Shown here piece by piece: positions 35,472 to 48,157 of a DNA stretch of 64,000 nucleotides. The number at the start of each line of letters is the position of its first letter. Within the stretch, counting starts at the first letter, position 1. Both the position numbers and the translations under genes were made by a program. The stretch is from Warburgia ugandensis (lineage: Eukaryota; Streptophyta; Magnoliopsida; Canellales; Canellaceae): the NCBI GenBank assembly GCA_035236585.1, contig CP141138.1, positions 31,197,437 through 31,261,436 on the forward strand. Direction: 5' to 3'. Under the pieces are notes generated by a model. It saw only the letters and a list, made by a program, of their open reading frames with translations. It ran no database searches and had not been told where the DNA came from.

Positions 35472-36980
35472 TGTTGAGTTTTCAATTTTAACTAAAATTC
35501 CCTCAATTTAAGATCTAATTAGATCATCTAGGTAATTAATTTTAAAATTTTAGATTAAACATGCATTTTAGCTGCAATTGATCATCCAATCATTGATTTG
35601 TAAAATTTAACTGCCAGATGATCATTAGAGCTGATTAGATGATTAAAGCATGATTAGGATGATTCTAATTAAGTTTTATATGTGGTAGATCAACCATGAT
35701 GGAATTAGATGACTTGGATCGAATTGAATGGCCAGATCATGCAAGATGGAGCCCATTAGATAGAAGAACATGTGTGGTCCTTGAATTATAAAAAAGAGAT
35801 ATGTATGATGCTTGGACAAAGGGAGAGGGAAGATGATAAGGCATGTTTAAAAATGTTTGCTTAGAACTTGGGAGTTGTTTCATAATTGAAAACAATATCT
35901 TAGCTAAAGATGTATTTTAGAATGCTTCTAATTGAGGAGCTAAAAATAAAAGGAACAAAAGGGAAGACTAAAGCTTTATAAAGAGGAGAAGAGCAGGACC
36001 ATAAGGAGGATTCATACTAGGAAGGACCAAAGTAAACGAAGAAAAATCCAAGCAAAAAGCTCGGAGGAAGGATCGAAGATAGCTTCAATCTCTCCCATCA
36101 TCCCCTTGTTCCTAGTCTATCTCCATCCCTACTCTCTACCTTTTGTCGTTCCCAATCCTCCTTCATTTGCAGCCAACTCTCTGTCTTTGTTAGCTTTCTA
36201 CCTCGTTCCCAAGTTTCTCTTCCTTGTTCTAGTCACTCTCTTCCATCATCCACCATCGTTGTTCTCCTCTTTCTCAGTCATTATTTCACTTTGTGTCAAC
36301 CCCTGTTTTTCACCATTGATTCTTCGTCATTTTTTTCTTGTTTTACAATTGTTTTCCTTTGTTCTTTAATTGTTGTATTCCCTTGTTCATAGTAGTTTTC
36401 TTCTTTTCAAAGTAGTTGACTTCCTTTGCTTTCACCATAAATTTTCACTATTCTCCTTGTATTCACTATAAATTTCCACTATTCTCATCATTTTTATCTC
36501 GTTGATTTCTCACCTGTTTTCTCCTTGATTCCTTTCCTGATTCATTGTGTCTTAGCTTTAAGGAATATCCAATTTGGATTTTTCACCCAAAGTCCCTTTT
36601 CCCCTAAATCTCCTTCATTCATTGCATTTCCCATTCCCTATTTGTTCGTCGCCTTCCACTATTCAAAGAATGTTATATTTCAGGAAAAATTCTATTGCTT
36701 CTCTATTTTAATTCTAGCTTCATCCCCATTTTGCCTTTAGTCTATCTTGTCCTTTTCCTAGTTAATCCTAAAATCAATTTTAACCTAACCAAACCAATGG
36801 TCAAGACTTTATCGATAGTTTACTTCAATTTCTATGTTTATTTCTTTTTTATGTGAAATCCAACTTTTAATTTTCCTATAAGTTGAATTCCTAATTGATC
36901 CACAGGCTCTGATCCAATATGTAAAGTTCATACAATCAATCTAAGCTGTCCAAATCTCCAGGTCTTCCTTGATCTAGATA

Positions 36981-37013
<33 letters not shown>

Positions 37014-37342
37014 GAAGATTTTCTTAATCTAACCATTGAATAAGTAATCAAAGACATAAGTGAAGGATTGGTAAAGGTTGATCGACTTAGATGCAACCAA
37101 AAGTGGAGAATTTCTATATGATCGAGCTAGGAAGTAGAATTAGTTTGGTTTAATTCATTTTTAGTTAAATTCAGAATTGTGTATTTTATAGTTAATTAAT
37201 TGATCTAAGTTTTTTTGAGCATTGTTCTTTAATTTTGTTAATTTGCACAATTAAATTTTATTTAAAATCCACTTTATAAGTTGAGTTCCCGTGGGATCAA
37301 CCTGTATTTGCACATACTATACAACAATAGCCAATGCATGCA
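35472..37342 (+). repeat. 3' LTR of element A (about 1.87 kb)
   Basis: It runs from TGTTGAGTTTTC to GCATGCA. A TATA-like TTATAAAG near 35973 is followed by a strongly pyrimidine-rich tract at 36080-36740. The right end matches bases 1-327 of the window. A short (AT)n plus (TTG)4 run lies at 36979-37014. Confidence 0.75.
36979..37014. repeat. (AT)n followed by (TTG)4
   Basis: Compound microsatellite inside the LTR of element A. Confidence 0.95.
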
Positions 37343-37349
37343 AAAATCA

Positions 37350-38110
37350 GACACTCATATTTGAAATGCCATTCTTATAAGGTTTGTAGCATGATTTACA
37401 AAACTGCTCCTTGCTGGAACTACAGGGAGACGTTTTGCTAAGTGGTGGAATTTGTGTACCAGCTATTGTTATATGAACTTGTAAATCCCATGTTTTATAT
37501 TATGGCTTCTTAGTCCTACATGTTTACTTGTAATTCATACAAAGAAATGGGAATATATGTGATTCTATGAGTTGGAATGAATGAAGTACTCTCACGTTGG
37601 AAAAATTGTAAGAAATCGTGGAAGGGATAAAGGCCTTGGGCCTTGGATGGAGGTAGATCCTTATGGGATTGGTCATAGCTTGAACCTCATTTTGGAGATT
37701 GATGGACAGATTTGTGATTAATAGGTGGATGACTAGGAATAAAACTTGATTTATGGGTGAGATACAACGGAAAATGGCACATATAATGGAACCAAGATGA
37801 AATGTTAAGTTGGAAATGAAACCTTATCTTGGTAAACCAATAAATTGAACATTTTGACACCATAAGTGCATAAAATTGCTTTATGATTGTAATCTACCTT
37901 AATTCAATGATAAAATAAGAAAATATTAGTAGGAAACCACTCACCTATGATGACTTTCTTATAGGATAGTGAGCATGGTAAATAACTCTTAAGGGAGAAT
38001 ACTTAATATCACCTAATTGTGCAAGTAAATGTAGAACTATCCATATTGGTTGAAGTGCAAAATAATGAGACTAGGTAAACCTAGATTTCCAAAGAAGATA
38101 GCTAATAAGT
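37350..38110 (+). mobile_element. Second copy of part of the F-type LTR
   Basis: Collinear with 8215-8950. It shares AGGGAGAC...TTTTGCTAAG, GGACTTGTAAATGCCATG-like and GGCCTTGGGCCTTGGAT words, and two of the hairpin subrepeats. It is wedged between the end of the A LTR and the start of the B LTR, so both Athila elements appear to have landed in or beside an F-type LTR. Divergence from the first copy looks like 15-20%. Confidence 0.8.
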
Positions 38111-40046
38111 AGTCAAATTTGCATAAAAGGTACCCAATTAGTAGCACATGTGTCAAAGATCATATGGCATTATTCTAGGATTTTCCCAAAATTCATGACA
38201 CATTCATTTTTTTATTGATAATCTAAAAGCCTAATATTTTGCAAGTGCAGATGCTAATCCAAAGCAAGTATGTGATCTATCATAATTTTCTAGATATTAA
38301 ATAGTATTATAAATCTTTTGTAGGTGTTAAAAGAAAGATCCAATGGTCTAGATTGCTTTCGATGATTACCAATTATCCAGATCAACCCAAAGAGACCTAG
38401 ACCTATTTTCCATATTTTCAAAGTTCAAGTAAGGGTCAAGATTATTCCAGAGTAAGTAGATGACTTTTAAAAACAATAGATAGAATTCAAGGTGACTAGA
38501 AATGGGCCCATACAACAGGTAGTAGCATTCCCCCACGTTTACATGAGATTTCAAGCCATGAAAGTCACCTGAGCCACATAAGCCATGAAATAATGGCTAG
38601 GAGTAGCCAAGCCATGTGAGCCATGAAGCTAGGTTGAAGGCCACTTAAGCCATTTAAGATAAGCTACATGGGTCCACATGTTTTGAAGAAGAAAATGTGA
38701 TTCTCCAACTTGCAAAAAATGTATTCTGAAGAGAAATAATAGGAGGAAACAAGTTGACTTTATCAAAAAGGAAGTTTCCCACTTTCTCATCTCAACATCC
38801 ATGGTTTCCACTTTCTAATCTCCCTCTTTATCTTATCTTATTCTTTCCCCCATATCTTATCTCTCTTTTTCTATCTTCCTTAGGATAAACATTAGAAAGT
38901 TTTATCTCTTTCAGAATGGGTGGGGATCATATAAAAGATGGAATGTTTTCAATTCAATTTTCATATGAGAGGTCATAGGCCTCTTTCATTCCAAGTTTCC
39001 ACCACCCATCTAGATTTTTCCATGCATTCTTCTTAGAGTTTTTGTACACACTTTTCCTTGGAGCTTGACCCCCCTCTTTTCATATGGTTGTAGCCTAGTC
39101 TCCATGCCATCTTCAAGAGCTTTTCCACACATCCTTGAAGGCGTTCTTCTTGATGAAAGGCTACCAATCTCTTGTAGTGACAGCCAAGAGAGAGTAGCCC
39201 TTGAACCATCTTATTCCAAGTTAGTTACAAATTAGTTGCTTGCCTATTATTGTTTCTTGTTCTTCCTAGCTACAGTCATGATTCACCATCTTTGTTTCTC
39301 TTTAGAATTTGTTCCCATTTTTCTTTGATTCTCTCCATTGGTTTGCATGCATGCCATTAAAGAGTGATCGTTGAATTGCATTAGATAGTGAAGTTTGAAG
39401 TAAGAGAGTTGATTTTCATCATCATGAATGTTACACACACTTTAGTAATAGCATGTTTCCAAGTTTAAGTTCCATTGAATATTGCACATCTTTCTTGCAA
39501 CATTTTACATGCAATAAATTTTTTTATGTTTCATGCGTACTCTCCTTTGATCCATGCACACTCTCCTTATTTTTATACATGCTTTGATTTATTGATCATG
39601 TTATTTCATTAAGAATGTTAGTTAGAAGTTTAGAATTCGTTGATGTTCATTGATCATGTTTACTTACATGTTTATATTTTGTTATATTCATTGCTTAAGA
39701 TTTAGTTGAATGTTTAGATTAGATATTAATTCTTAGGAAGTTTCTACTTTCAATTTTAGAAAGATCATTCTAGATTTAGGTTGCTAAGTTATTCATGTTT
39801 CTAGTTTTGAAAAAGTTTCCTTTCTTGAATGCTATGTTAGTTTATAAAGTTTAAAATTAATTCCATTCTCAATTTTCTTGAAAAGGTTTCCATGTGCTTT
39901 TAATTCCTAGATTAAATAACAATCAAATCTCTTTTGGCTAGGATAAGTAATCTAAATAAGATTCCTATTGAATTCAATTTGTGAGATTTCTCATGGGATT
40001 GACCTCACTTATATGAAATCATACTACTTTGATTCGTGCACTTGCA
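38111..40046 (+). repeat. 5' LTR of element B (about 1.94 kb)
   Basis: The start is set by alignment with the E and G LTRs (GCATAAAAGGTACCC block). The end is set at CGTGCACTTGCA, 24 bases before the primer site. A TATA-like ATATAAAAG at 38929-38937 and a downstream leader near 38960 give a plausible promoter. Confidence 0.75.
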
Positions 40047-40070
40047 ATTAAAATTTAGAACTCAATTTTT

Positions 40071-40088
40071 TGGTGCCATTGCTAGGGA
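40071..40088 (+). promoter_or_regulatory. Primer-binding site of element B (tRNA-Asp type)
   Basis: TGGTGCCATTGCTAGGGA matches TGGCGCCGTTGCCGGGGA, the complement of the plant tRNA-Asp 3' end, at most positions. The changes are C-to-T or G-to-A, as expected from methylated-cytosine decay. Confidence 0.8.
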
Positions 40089-43000
40089 ATCGCAATGGAT
40101 TTGTAATTGGATTCTAGTTTAGAAAGATCTTCTCTAGTTGTAGTTTAGGTTGCAATAGTTTAGGATTTTTGCATCAATTTTTGCATATTTTGCTAATTCC
40201 TTAGAAATTGACACATCTTCCTTGTTTTGTGCAAGGGGAATTGGGGAAAATGAGCAGTAGAGATCCTATGGGCCAAAGCTTCATTGAAGCAGTTATGAGT
40301 TCATCTTTTTTCTAGATTATGTTTTTTATTCTTGTTTTTTTGGGATAACTTAGTGAGGCCAAGTGTAATTTTTATTTTAAATGGGTTGTAATAATACAAG
40401 TTAAGTGTGGGCCACTTCCACTCTAAGATTGTATGGCCCCACACTTGCATGAGCCAACTCACATCCAAGACCCCATTATAATAGCTAACTCTCTCTTTGC
40501 TTTTCTAGTGTAATTGCGTTTCTAGTTGATAGTGTAATTCATATAGTACAACTCATGCATATTAAATTGTTGCATAATTTTTAGGACTGTTGTATTAGAA
40601 TGGACCTATCTAACAAGGATTAGCCTAAGCTCAAGTATAACCAGGGCATAAACTATTTAGTTATAGTGCTCGACCTATTAAGGTGTGGACCCTTTGTTAG
40701 ATTGGTAGGCATTAGTTTATTTTTCTTGCATTAAATATTTCATATTTACTGCTTTATGGTGGATGATCAAATTGATAGTAAAGGCTGCATAGGAACCCTA
40801 ATAAGATAAGGATTGGATTCATCACCAGATCCTTAACCCACCTAGGTAATCAAATAAATCCTTGTATGCTCATTATCCTAACCCTTAAATTTTAATTTAA
40901 AATAAAGTAGGAATAGACTTAGGGTTTTCAAGCTTGTAGGACCTTTTTTGAAAGAGTAGATCCATTGTCACTCTAGTGGCTTTGGAGCATTGTGGTTATA
41001 TTGGGTATGCAAAATCAAAGTGATTTTTCCACGCCTTTCATTGATATTTGTTGAGGTCTAAACACCTCCTTACATGAGAATTATATTAATCACTCTAAGA
41101 ATTCCTTAATATATGTGCTAGATTCAAGTTTTAAAACATTTGAGACGATACCATTAGACTTTAGTTGTTTTCATTTTTGTTGAAAGACAAACCCAAATCT
41201 TAGATGAATTCATTAGAGGTCGGTTCCATTGCCACATGGTACAAATTATCAAAATAAATAAATAAATAAGTTCTTCCTTATACACAAAACCAATGCCCTT
41301 ATGGAAATAATAAATTTCTAACAACGTAAAGATAAACATTATTATGAGTTCTAGGAATGGTCAAATGAATTGCTACAAATATGTCCCCACTATAGATTTG
41401 AGAAGTGGCAGCAAGTTCAATACTTTTACGAAGCACTTACACTTCAAAACAAAAGAATGGTAGATGTCGCTAGTGGAGAGGCCATCATGACAAAAAATGA
41501 GATAGAGGCTTGGGAATTCTTTGAAACCTTAGTTGAAAATTCCTAAATGAGATTGAAGTTTATAGCTTAAAAAGGAAGAAGGCCTCTATGAAATAGGAGT
41601 AACTATAGATGTATCACATTAATTAGACTCCTTGGCTCAAGGAATGGATAAGTTTGATAGGATGTTCAAGAGAATAGATGCATTCATGGCTGGAAGTTCA
41701 TCCATGAAACTTCCATAGGAGATTTGCTCTACTTGTGCCAACCTAGCACACTTATCATCATTGTGTCCATCTAATCATGTGTACCCTAAATATCATTTTG
41801 AACAAGCGAATTCTATGAATGCATATGTCAACCTTAACAATAACCTTACTTTAAGACCTATAATCTAGAATGGGCTAGGCATCCTAATTTCTCATGGTCG
41901 AATAACACTCATTAGGGAGGTCCATCTATGAACCCCCTACTCAAAATTTCCCTAGAGCTTTAGTTCCCCAGTAGCTTCCTCAGCAACCAAAGAAACCAAC
42001 ATTTGAGGAAATCATGTAGTTGTTTATAGAGAAAGCTTTTAAACACTAGGATGAGACTAGACAAGCCATAATCCATCTCTAGAATGAGAGTCAAACAGAA
42101 CTCGAATGTTAATTCCCAAGCTATTGCTAAACTAGAGATGCAAATGAGTCAGTTGTCTATTGTCGTTAATGATTGAGATAAGGGAAAATTCCCCAACTTG
42201 CCAATCCCAAATCCTAAGGAAGAGTTTGAAATATGCACCACCTCAAATTCACAGAGACTACCTGAATAAGCTAAATCCATAAATAACCCTAGGAGTGGAC
42301 ATCAAATAGACAACAAAGTAGGGTTGACTGAAAATAAATTAGAGGAGAATGACCAAGCTACAACTAAAGAGAAGGAGAAGGGGCAGAAATCTCAAACTCT
42401 CTTTGAACCCTTAATGGATACAACTTATATGCCTAAGGCCCCATTCCCTCAACTTCTGAACAAGGCAAAGATAGAGCCCAACTTTAATGAGATAATGGAT
42501 GTATTCAAACTCGTTCAGATTGATATTCCATTGCTCAACACAATTAAGGATATCCTTGCCTATGCCAAGTTCCTCTAAAAGCTTTGCACACAAAACTAAA
42601 TGTGCAAAAGAAAGCCTTCCTGATTGAGCTGGTGAGCTCTTTGCTTCAACATAATACCCCTCCAAAGTTTAGATATCTAGGTTATCCTACCATATCATGT
42701 GATTGGAGACCATGTCATTGATAGGGCACTGTTAGATTTGGGTCTAGTGTGAACCTATTGTAGCATTTTGTCTAGGTGCAACTAGAGATTGGTGAACTAA
42801 AACCAACCAACACCACGTTACAACTTACAAATAGATCAGTTAAAATTCCACGTGATATGGTTGAAGATGTCTTGATATAGGTGGACCAATTTTATTTCCA
42901 TATTAATTTAATTGTCTTGGACACCCAATCTGTATCAAACGCTAACAATCAGATCCTTGTTATTCTTGGACATCCTTCTTTGGCAACATCCAATGCTATC

Positions 43001-46000
43001 ATTCACTTTCAAAAAAGTGTGATGAAACTTTCTTTTAGTAACATTGAAGTGAAACTTAATAAGTTTAATATCGATCATTAGCATCTACACCTTGATGAAT
43101 CCTTCAAAGTCAACATGATTGAAGCTCTTATTCTAGATTCTTTTTCGCTTTTCCCTACCTTACTTCCACTTCAAGCCTATCTTGCACATTTTAACCTCAA
43201 TTTTGACATAGATAGATCCATAGATGAAGTGAATGCTCTTCTAAGTGTTGCACCAATCATGGATACCTCTAAATGGGGACCCCAAGTAGGACCTCTTCCC
43301 CCCTCCAAATCTGTTCCTGTACCTTCAGATGACAAATCACCCACTCTGATTCTAAAACCATTGCTTTTTTTTTTTTTTTTACTTGAAATATTCTTATGTA
43401 GGACTGATGATTCCTTGCATATGATCATTGCCTCAGATCTCAATCAAGAATAGGAAAGAAAATCACATGATGTTCTACATGAACATGGGACAACTTTAGG
43501 GTGGACTATAATGGACATAGAAGGGAATAACCCTGCTATGTGTATGCATCAAATTCATCTCAAAGAGAATGCTAAACTATTTAGGGAAACACAGAGAAGG
43601 CCCCAACATGAAAGAGGTTGTTTGAGATGAAGCAATGAAATTGTTGGATGTTGGCGTAATATACCCCATTTCTAATAGCACATGGGTCAGCCCAGTTTGG
43701 GTTGTACCCAATAAATTTGGAGTTGTGGTAGTTTGTACTGTGGACAATGTATTGATTCCCAATTGCATAATCACCAGGTGGAGAGTTTATATTGATTATT
43801 ATAGATTGAATTCGGTTACTAGGAAATATCACTTTTCTCTTCCTTTCATTGACCAGACGTGATAAAGGTTAGCCAAACATAAATATTATTGCTTTCTTGA
43901 TGATTATTCCACTTATAACCAAATCACCATAGCACCTAAGGGCCAGTTATGTGGTACCTTTGCCTACTATCGCATGCCCTTTGGATTGTGTAATGCTCTG
44001 GCTACTTACCAAGGATGTATGTTGAGCATTTTTTCTGATATGGTAGAGAGGTTCTTAGAAGTGTTCATGGACAATTTTTCAGTATTTGGATCATCTTTTG
44101 ATGAATGCCTACACCATCTAAAGTTAGTTCTTGCTAGGTGTTAGGAGAAAAATTAAGTTCTTAATTGGGAGAAATATCACTTTATAGTGACAAGTGGTGT
44201 TGTTTTAGGGCATGTAATCTTAGATAATGGGATAGAGGTCAATAAAGCCAAAGTGGATTTAATTACTCCTTCTTCCTCCTAGGACGCTAAAGCAAATTTA
44301 CTCATTCGTTGGCCATGTTGTGTTTTACCGGTGCTTCATTATAGAGTTTAGCAAAATCTCCAAGGCCTTATGTAATTTACTTGCTAAAGAGGCAACATTT
44401 GACTTTAGTGAAGACTGCTTTCAAGATTTTGAGCAGCTCAAAGTAGAACACACCTCCACTCCATTTATTCGACCACCATATTGGAGTGCACTATTCAAGA
44501 TTATGTGTGCTGCCTCCGATTATGCAATAAGTGTTGCCTTGGGGCAGCATATAAATAAACTTCCCATGTGATATGCTATGCAAGTAGAACATTGAATGAC
44601 ACACAACTCAATTATTCTGCTATAGAGAAAGAGTTGCTGGTAGTTGTGTTTGCCTTAGACAAATTTAGATCCTACCTTTTAGGGTTTAAAGTCATCATCT
44701 ATTCTAATCATGCCACCTTGAAGTACGTTCTTTCTAAGCAGGATACTAAACCCAGGCTTGTTAGATGAATTCTATTGCTACAAGAGTTAGACATTGGGAT
44801 CCTTGGTAAGAAAGGTTCCAAGAATGTAGTAGAAGATCATTTGTCTAGGTAGTCATTCAATCCACTAACGGGTCCAACCCCATAACTTAGTCATTTTTGA
44901 ATAAACAGTTAATGGCTATCTCTAAGTTACCTTGTTATGCTAACATTGTAAACTATCTTATCTCTCATCAAATTCCAAATCGTTGATCGAAATAAGATAG
45001 ACATAAATTTCTTGCCAAGGTCAAACACTTTTCATGGGAAGGTTTGTATTTATTCAAGTACTATTTCTATTAGGTAATTAGGAGACGCATACCCGATAGT
45101 GAGCATCATCAAATCATTTTCTTTTTCCATGACCATGCATGTGGTAGCCACTTCAATGCAAAGAAGACAATTGCAAAAAAATTTCAGTATGGTTTCTACT
45201 AGCCCACCATCTTTAGGGATTCTCATGCTTGATGAATAGCATGTGTACGATGTCAGTAATTAGGGAGTATAGGTAAAAGAGATGATGCCTCTAAACCACA
45301 TTATGATTATTAAGCCTTTCACTGTTTAGGGCATCAACTTCATGGGGCCTTTTCCCAATTCCTTTCATCACCTTTACATCCTTGTGGGAGTGGATTAATT
45401 GTCCAAATGGGTGGAAGCCATAGCATGTAAGACCAATCACCACAAAGTGCTAGTTCAGTTTCTGAAAAAAAAATATTTTTGCACTCATTGGTATTCCACA
45501 GGCCTTTATTAGTGATGCAAAAAACAATGTTTGAAAATTTAATGAAGACATGCCCCTTACCATCCTCAGACTAGTGGATAAGTAGAAGTGTCCAATAGGG
45601 AAATAAAGTAGATTTTGAAAAGGACAATTAATCCTAGTTGGAAAGACTAGTCATTTAGGCTTAGTGATTCATTATGCGCTTATCATATTGAATTAAAAAC
45701 CCCTATAGGCAGGTCACCCTACCCTCTAGTCTATAAAATGGCCTATCATCTCCTAGTTAAATTTGACCATAAAGCCTATTGGGCTATTAAAAAACTCAAT
45801 TTTGACTTAGATAGTGCGGGGACCCATAGAAAGCTCTAACTCAATGAGTTGGATAAACTTAGAAAAGATGCACATGATATTGCTTGGGTATACAAGGGCC
45901 AAATGGAAGCTCATTATGATAAGCACATTTTGCGTAAGTCCTTCAAACTAGGACAAAAGGTACTCTTGTATAGCTTTAGGTTGCATCTCTTCCTTGGCAA

Positions 46001-46372
46001 GCATTGCTCTCAATGGATTGACCCTATATTATTTGCACTGTTTATCCTCATGGGACAACCGAGATAGAAAAGGATGGATTTTCAAAGTGAATGGTCAAAT
46101 ATTAAAACCCTTTCCTGAATTAGTCAACCCTAAAGTGGAGAAAATTGGTTGAGGATCCTATTTATTAGGACCCACTATTGCATAATCCATGACATCTGCA
46201 TTCATCATGATCATGGCATGCATTCATCATTGTACTAACACTATATTTGAATAAAGACATTAAACTTAGTGCTCATTGGGAGGCAACCTAGCATATTCAA
46301 AGTCTTATTTTTTCTACATTACTTAGTTAACATATAGGAGTCCTATTTTCAAAATATTGAGGACAATTTTTA

Positions 46373-46391
46373 GTTTAGTTTGGGGGTGTAG
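46373..46391 (+). promoter_or_regulatory. Internal polypurine-like motif of element B
   Basis: TTTAGTTTGGGGGTGTAG follows an ATTGAGGACAATTTT block. The same pair occurs in A at about 33900-33935. Sequence after it also aligns between A and B for about 400 bases. Confidence 0.6.
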
Positions 46392-46711
46392 ATATCTACA
46401 AGAAGTCTAAGTTTTTCCTAGTTATTAAAAAAAATAAAAATTATTTTTAAAGCTTTTAAGGTTTGAAGGTGAAGTTTCTTTATTGTGATGAGAATCGAAT
46501 TTTCAGAATCTTAGTATCTCTCCTACTTTAACTTATTAATAAACATGCATATGATTAATTCTACATTTTATTCATGTTCTAAAGTATTTATGAAGTCAAA
46601 TCTTAGAATGCATAGTCTAGACAGATAGATAGTTATGACTTAAAGACCTTGAGAAAAATTAGTGGGGACCTGTACCCAGTAAGTATTAGAGACTATTATC
46701 TTTCTAATAGT

Positions 46712-46736
46712 TATATATATATATATATATATATAT
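46712..46736. repeat. (TA)12 microsatellite
   Basis: A TA run in the 3' region of element B. Confidence 0.95.
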
Positions 46737-46829
46737 TTCCATATTTTCTTCAGCGAATATCAACTTTGAAAGATCCCAATATCTTTGTTTTAATCAATTG
46801 CCAAAAATCACTAATGGGAGTATTAACTT

Positions 46830-47935
46830 TCCTGAGATCATACTCTTTAGATAGGTCTAGACAAACTCTTACAAGTTGCTTGATTTTAATTGTACCCTTT
46901 GATCATAGTCTTTAGAGGGTCCATGGCCAACTCTCATGAGTCACCTTATTTTAACCATACTTGTAGGTTGCTCTCTTTATATGGGCCATGACCAACACTT
47001 ATGAGATGCTTGATTTTAACTGTACCTATAGATTACAGTCTTTAGATGGGCCAGGACCAACTCTCATGAGTCACCTAATTTTAACCATACCTGTAGATCG
47101 TAGTCCTTAGGTGAACTAGAACCTACTCTTACTAGTTGTTTGTTTTAACCATACTTGTAAATCACAATCTTTAGATGGGCGAGGACCAAATTTGACAAGT
47201 CACCTGATTTTAATCATACTTGTAGATCATAGTCATTAGATGGTCATGACCAACTCTTAATTTAACAGTACTAGCAAATCATAGTCTTTAGATTTGCCAG
47301 GACATACTCTTACGAGTCACTTGATTTTAACCATACTTGTAAATGTAGTATTTAAATAGGCTAAGACAAACTCTCAGAGTCAATTTTAACCATCCCTATA
47401 GATCACAGTCTTTTGGTGGGCCAGGACTAATTATCATGAGCTGTGTAATTTTAACCATACTTGCAAATCACAGTTATTAGATGGGCTAGGAACAACTCCT
47501 AATTTTAATCGTACTTATAGATCATATTCTTTAAATGGGCCTGGACATACTCTTAGAAGTTGCCTGATTTTAACCATATCTAGATATCATAGTCTTTAGA
47601 TGGGCCGAGACCAACTCTCACGAGTCAACTAATTTTAACCAAACCTGTTGATAATAGTCTTTAGATGGACTAGGACCAACCATACTTGTAAATCACAGTC
47701 TCCTAATTTTAACCATACCGATAAATAGTGGTCTTTAGACGGACCAGGGCAAACCCTTATGAGTTGCTTGATTTTAATCATACCTATGATCACAGTCTTC
47801 AAAGCGACGAGGACCAAGTCTCACGAGTCAGTTAATTTTAACCATACCTATAGATCACAGTTTTTAGCCAGGACTAACTCTTATGAGTGGCCTAATTTTA
47901 CTCGTATCAATAAATCAATATCTTGGGGCAAAAAA
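46830..47935 (+). repeat. Tandem array, about 17 copies of a 65-bp unit
   Basis: The unit starts ATCACAGTCTTTAGATGGGC, continues CAGGACCAACTCTCATGAGT and ends AATTTTAACCATACCTGTAG. Most units are 59-66 bases, and several are shortened to 33-54. Two variants can be told apart, one with GAGTTGCTTGATTTTAA and one with GAGTCACCTAATTTTAA, and they alternate in places, which hints at a dimeric higher-order unit of about 130 bp. The array starts directly after the part of element B's 3' region that still aligns with element A. Tat-lineage elements are known for hypervariable 3' regions that grow tandem repeats, so I assign it to B. An LTR of another element is the alternative. Confidence 0.9.
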
Positions 47936-48157
47936 ACTCCAAACAAATCCTCAAAATTCATCAAAATCATCTAAAACCAATTCACTAAAATAATATAAAC
48001 AAAATATGGGCCCAAATACTACTAAACAATCTTGTAAATATTTCCTATGAGATAAAAATGAAATAACGTGCACTCTTGCATGAATAATTTAAATCATCAT
48101 TCAAAACATAGCATGCATGTTTAACTTTATTCATCACATATTCTATCAAAGCTTAAT
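47936..48157. other. AT-rich spacer between the 65-bp array and the solo LTR
   Basis: No recognisable feature. It joins directly to 51349 once the solo LTR and one target duplication are set aside. Confidence 0.5.
48153..48157. repeat. Target-site duplication TTAAT, left copy, of the solo LTR
   Basis: TTAAT recurs exactly at 51349-51353. Confidence 0.85.

Larger units (their letters stand above)
31971..37342 (+). mobile_element. Element A: Athila-like retrotransposon, part of interior plus 3' LTR, broken
   Basis: Gag-side remnants (TMEQSKAITILMSGK near 32295) are followed by protease-like sequence near 32720-32860. Reverse transcriptase words (MPFVLFNTPATFQRCML, then EQFLEIFMDD) lie near 33608-33715. 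The 3' region starts with AAGTTGGGGGTGTAG at 33921 and runs to the terminal polypurine tract at 35460. The LTR runs 35472-37342. The coding part is far shorter than a full pol and heavily broken. Its left end abuts the LTR start of element G. Confidence 0.8.
38111..46830 (+). mobile_element. Element B: Athila-like retrotransposon, 5' LTR through integrase and start of 3' region, broken
   Basis: Parts in order are the 5' LTR (38111-40046), the primer site (40071-40088), the leader (to about 41340) and Gag (41390-42300; YFYEALTLQNKRMVDVASG region and a CSTCANLAHLSSLC zinc knuckle). Protease lies near 42700-42900. Reverse transcriptase spans about 43640-44300, with MPFGLCNALATYQ and VFMDN. RNase H spans about 44500-44860, with LNYSAIEKELLVVVFALDKF. 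Integrase runs about 45060-46060. After pol come the GGGAGGCAACCTAGC block and an internal polypurine-like motif at 46373. No 3' LTR with the matching TGTYAA start was found. Breaks run to tens. It is the most complete Athila coding region here. Confidence 0.85.

Noticed and set aside
36106-36740. Hydrophobic open frames rich in Ser, Pro, Phe and Leu that could suggest a membrane protein
   Set aside because: They are translations of a pyrimidine-rich LTR tract, and the same tract in the E LTR does not keep the frame.
33936-37342. Taking the sequence after the first GGGGGTGTAG motif as a 3.4-kb LTR of element A
   Set aside because: A second, better placed polypurine tract at 35460 followed by TGTTGAG gives an LTR length (1.9 kb) in line with B, E and G, so the first motif is internal.
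46830-47935. CRISPR-like reading of the regular 65-bp array
   Set aside because: Units are contiguous and diverged along their whole length without unique spacers, and the setting is a plant nuclear retroelement.
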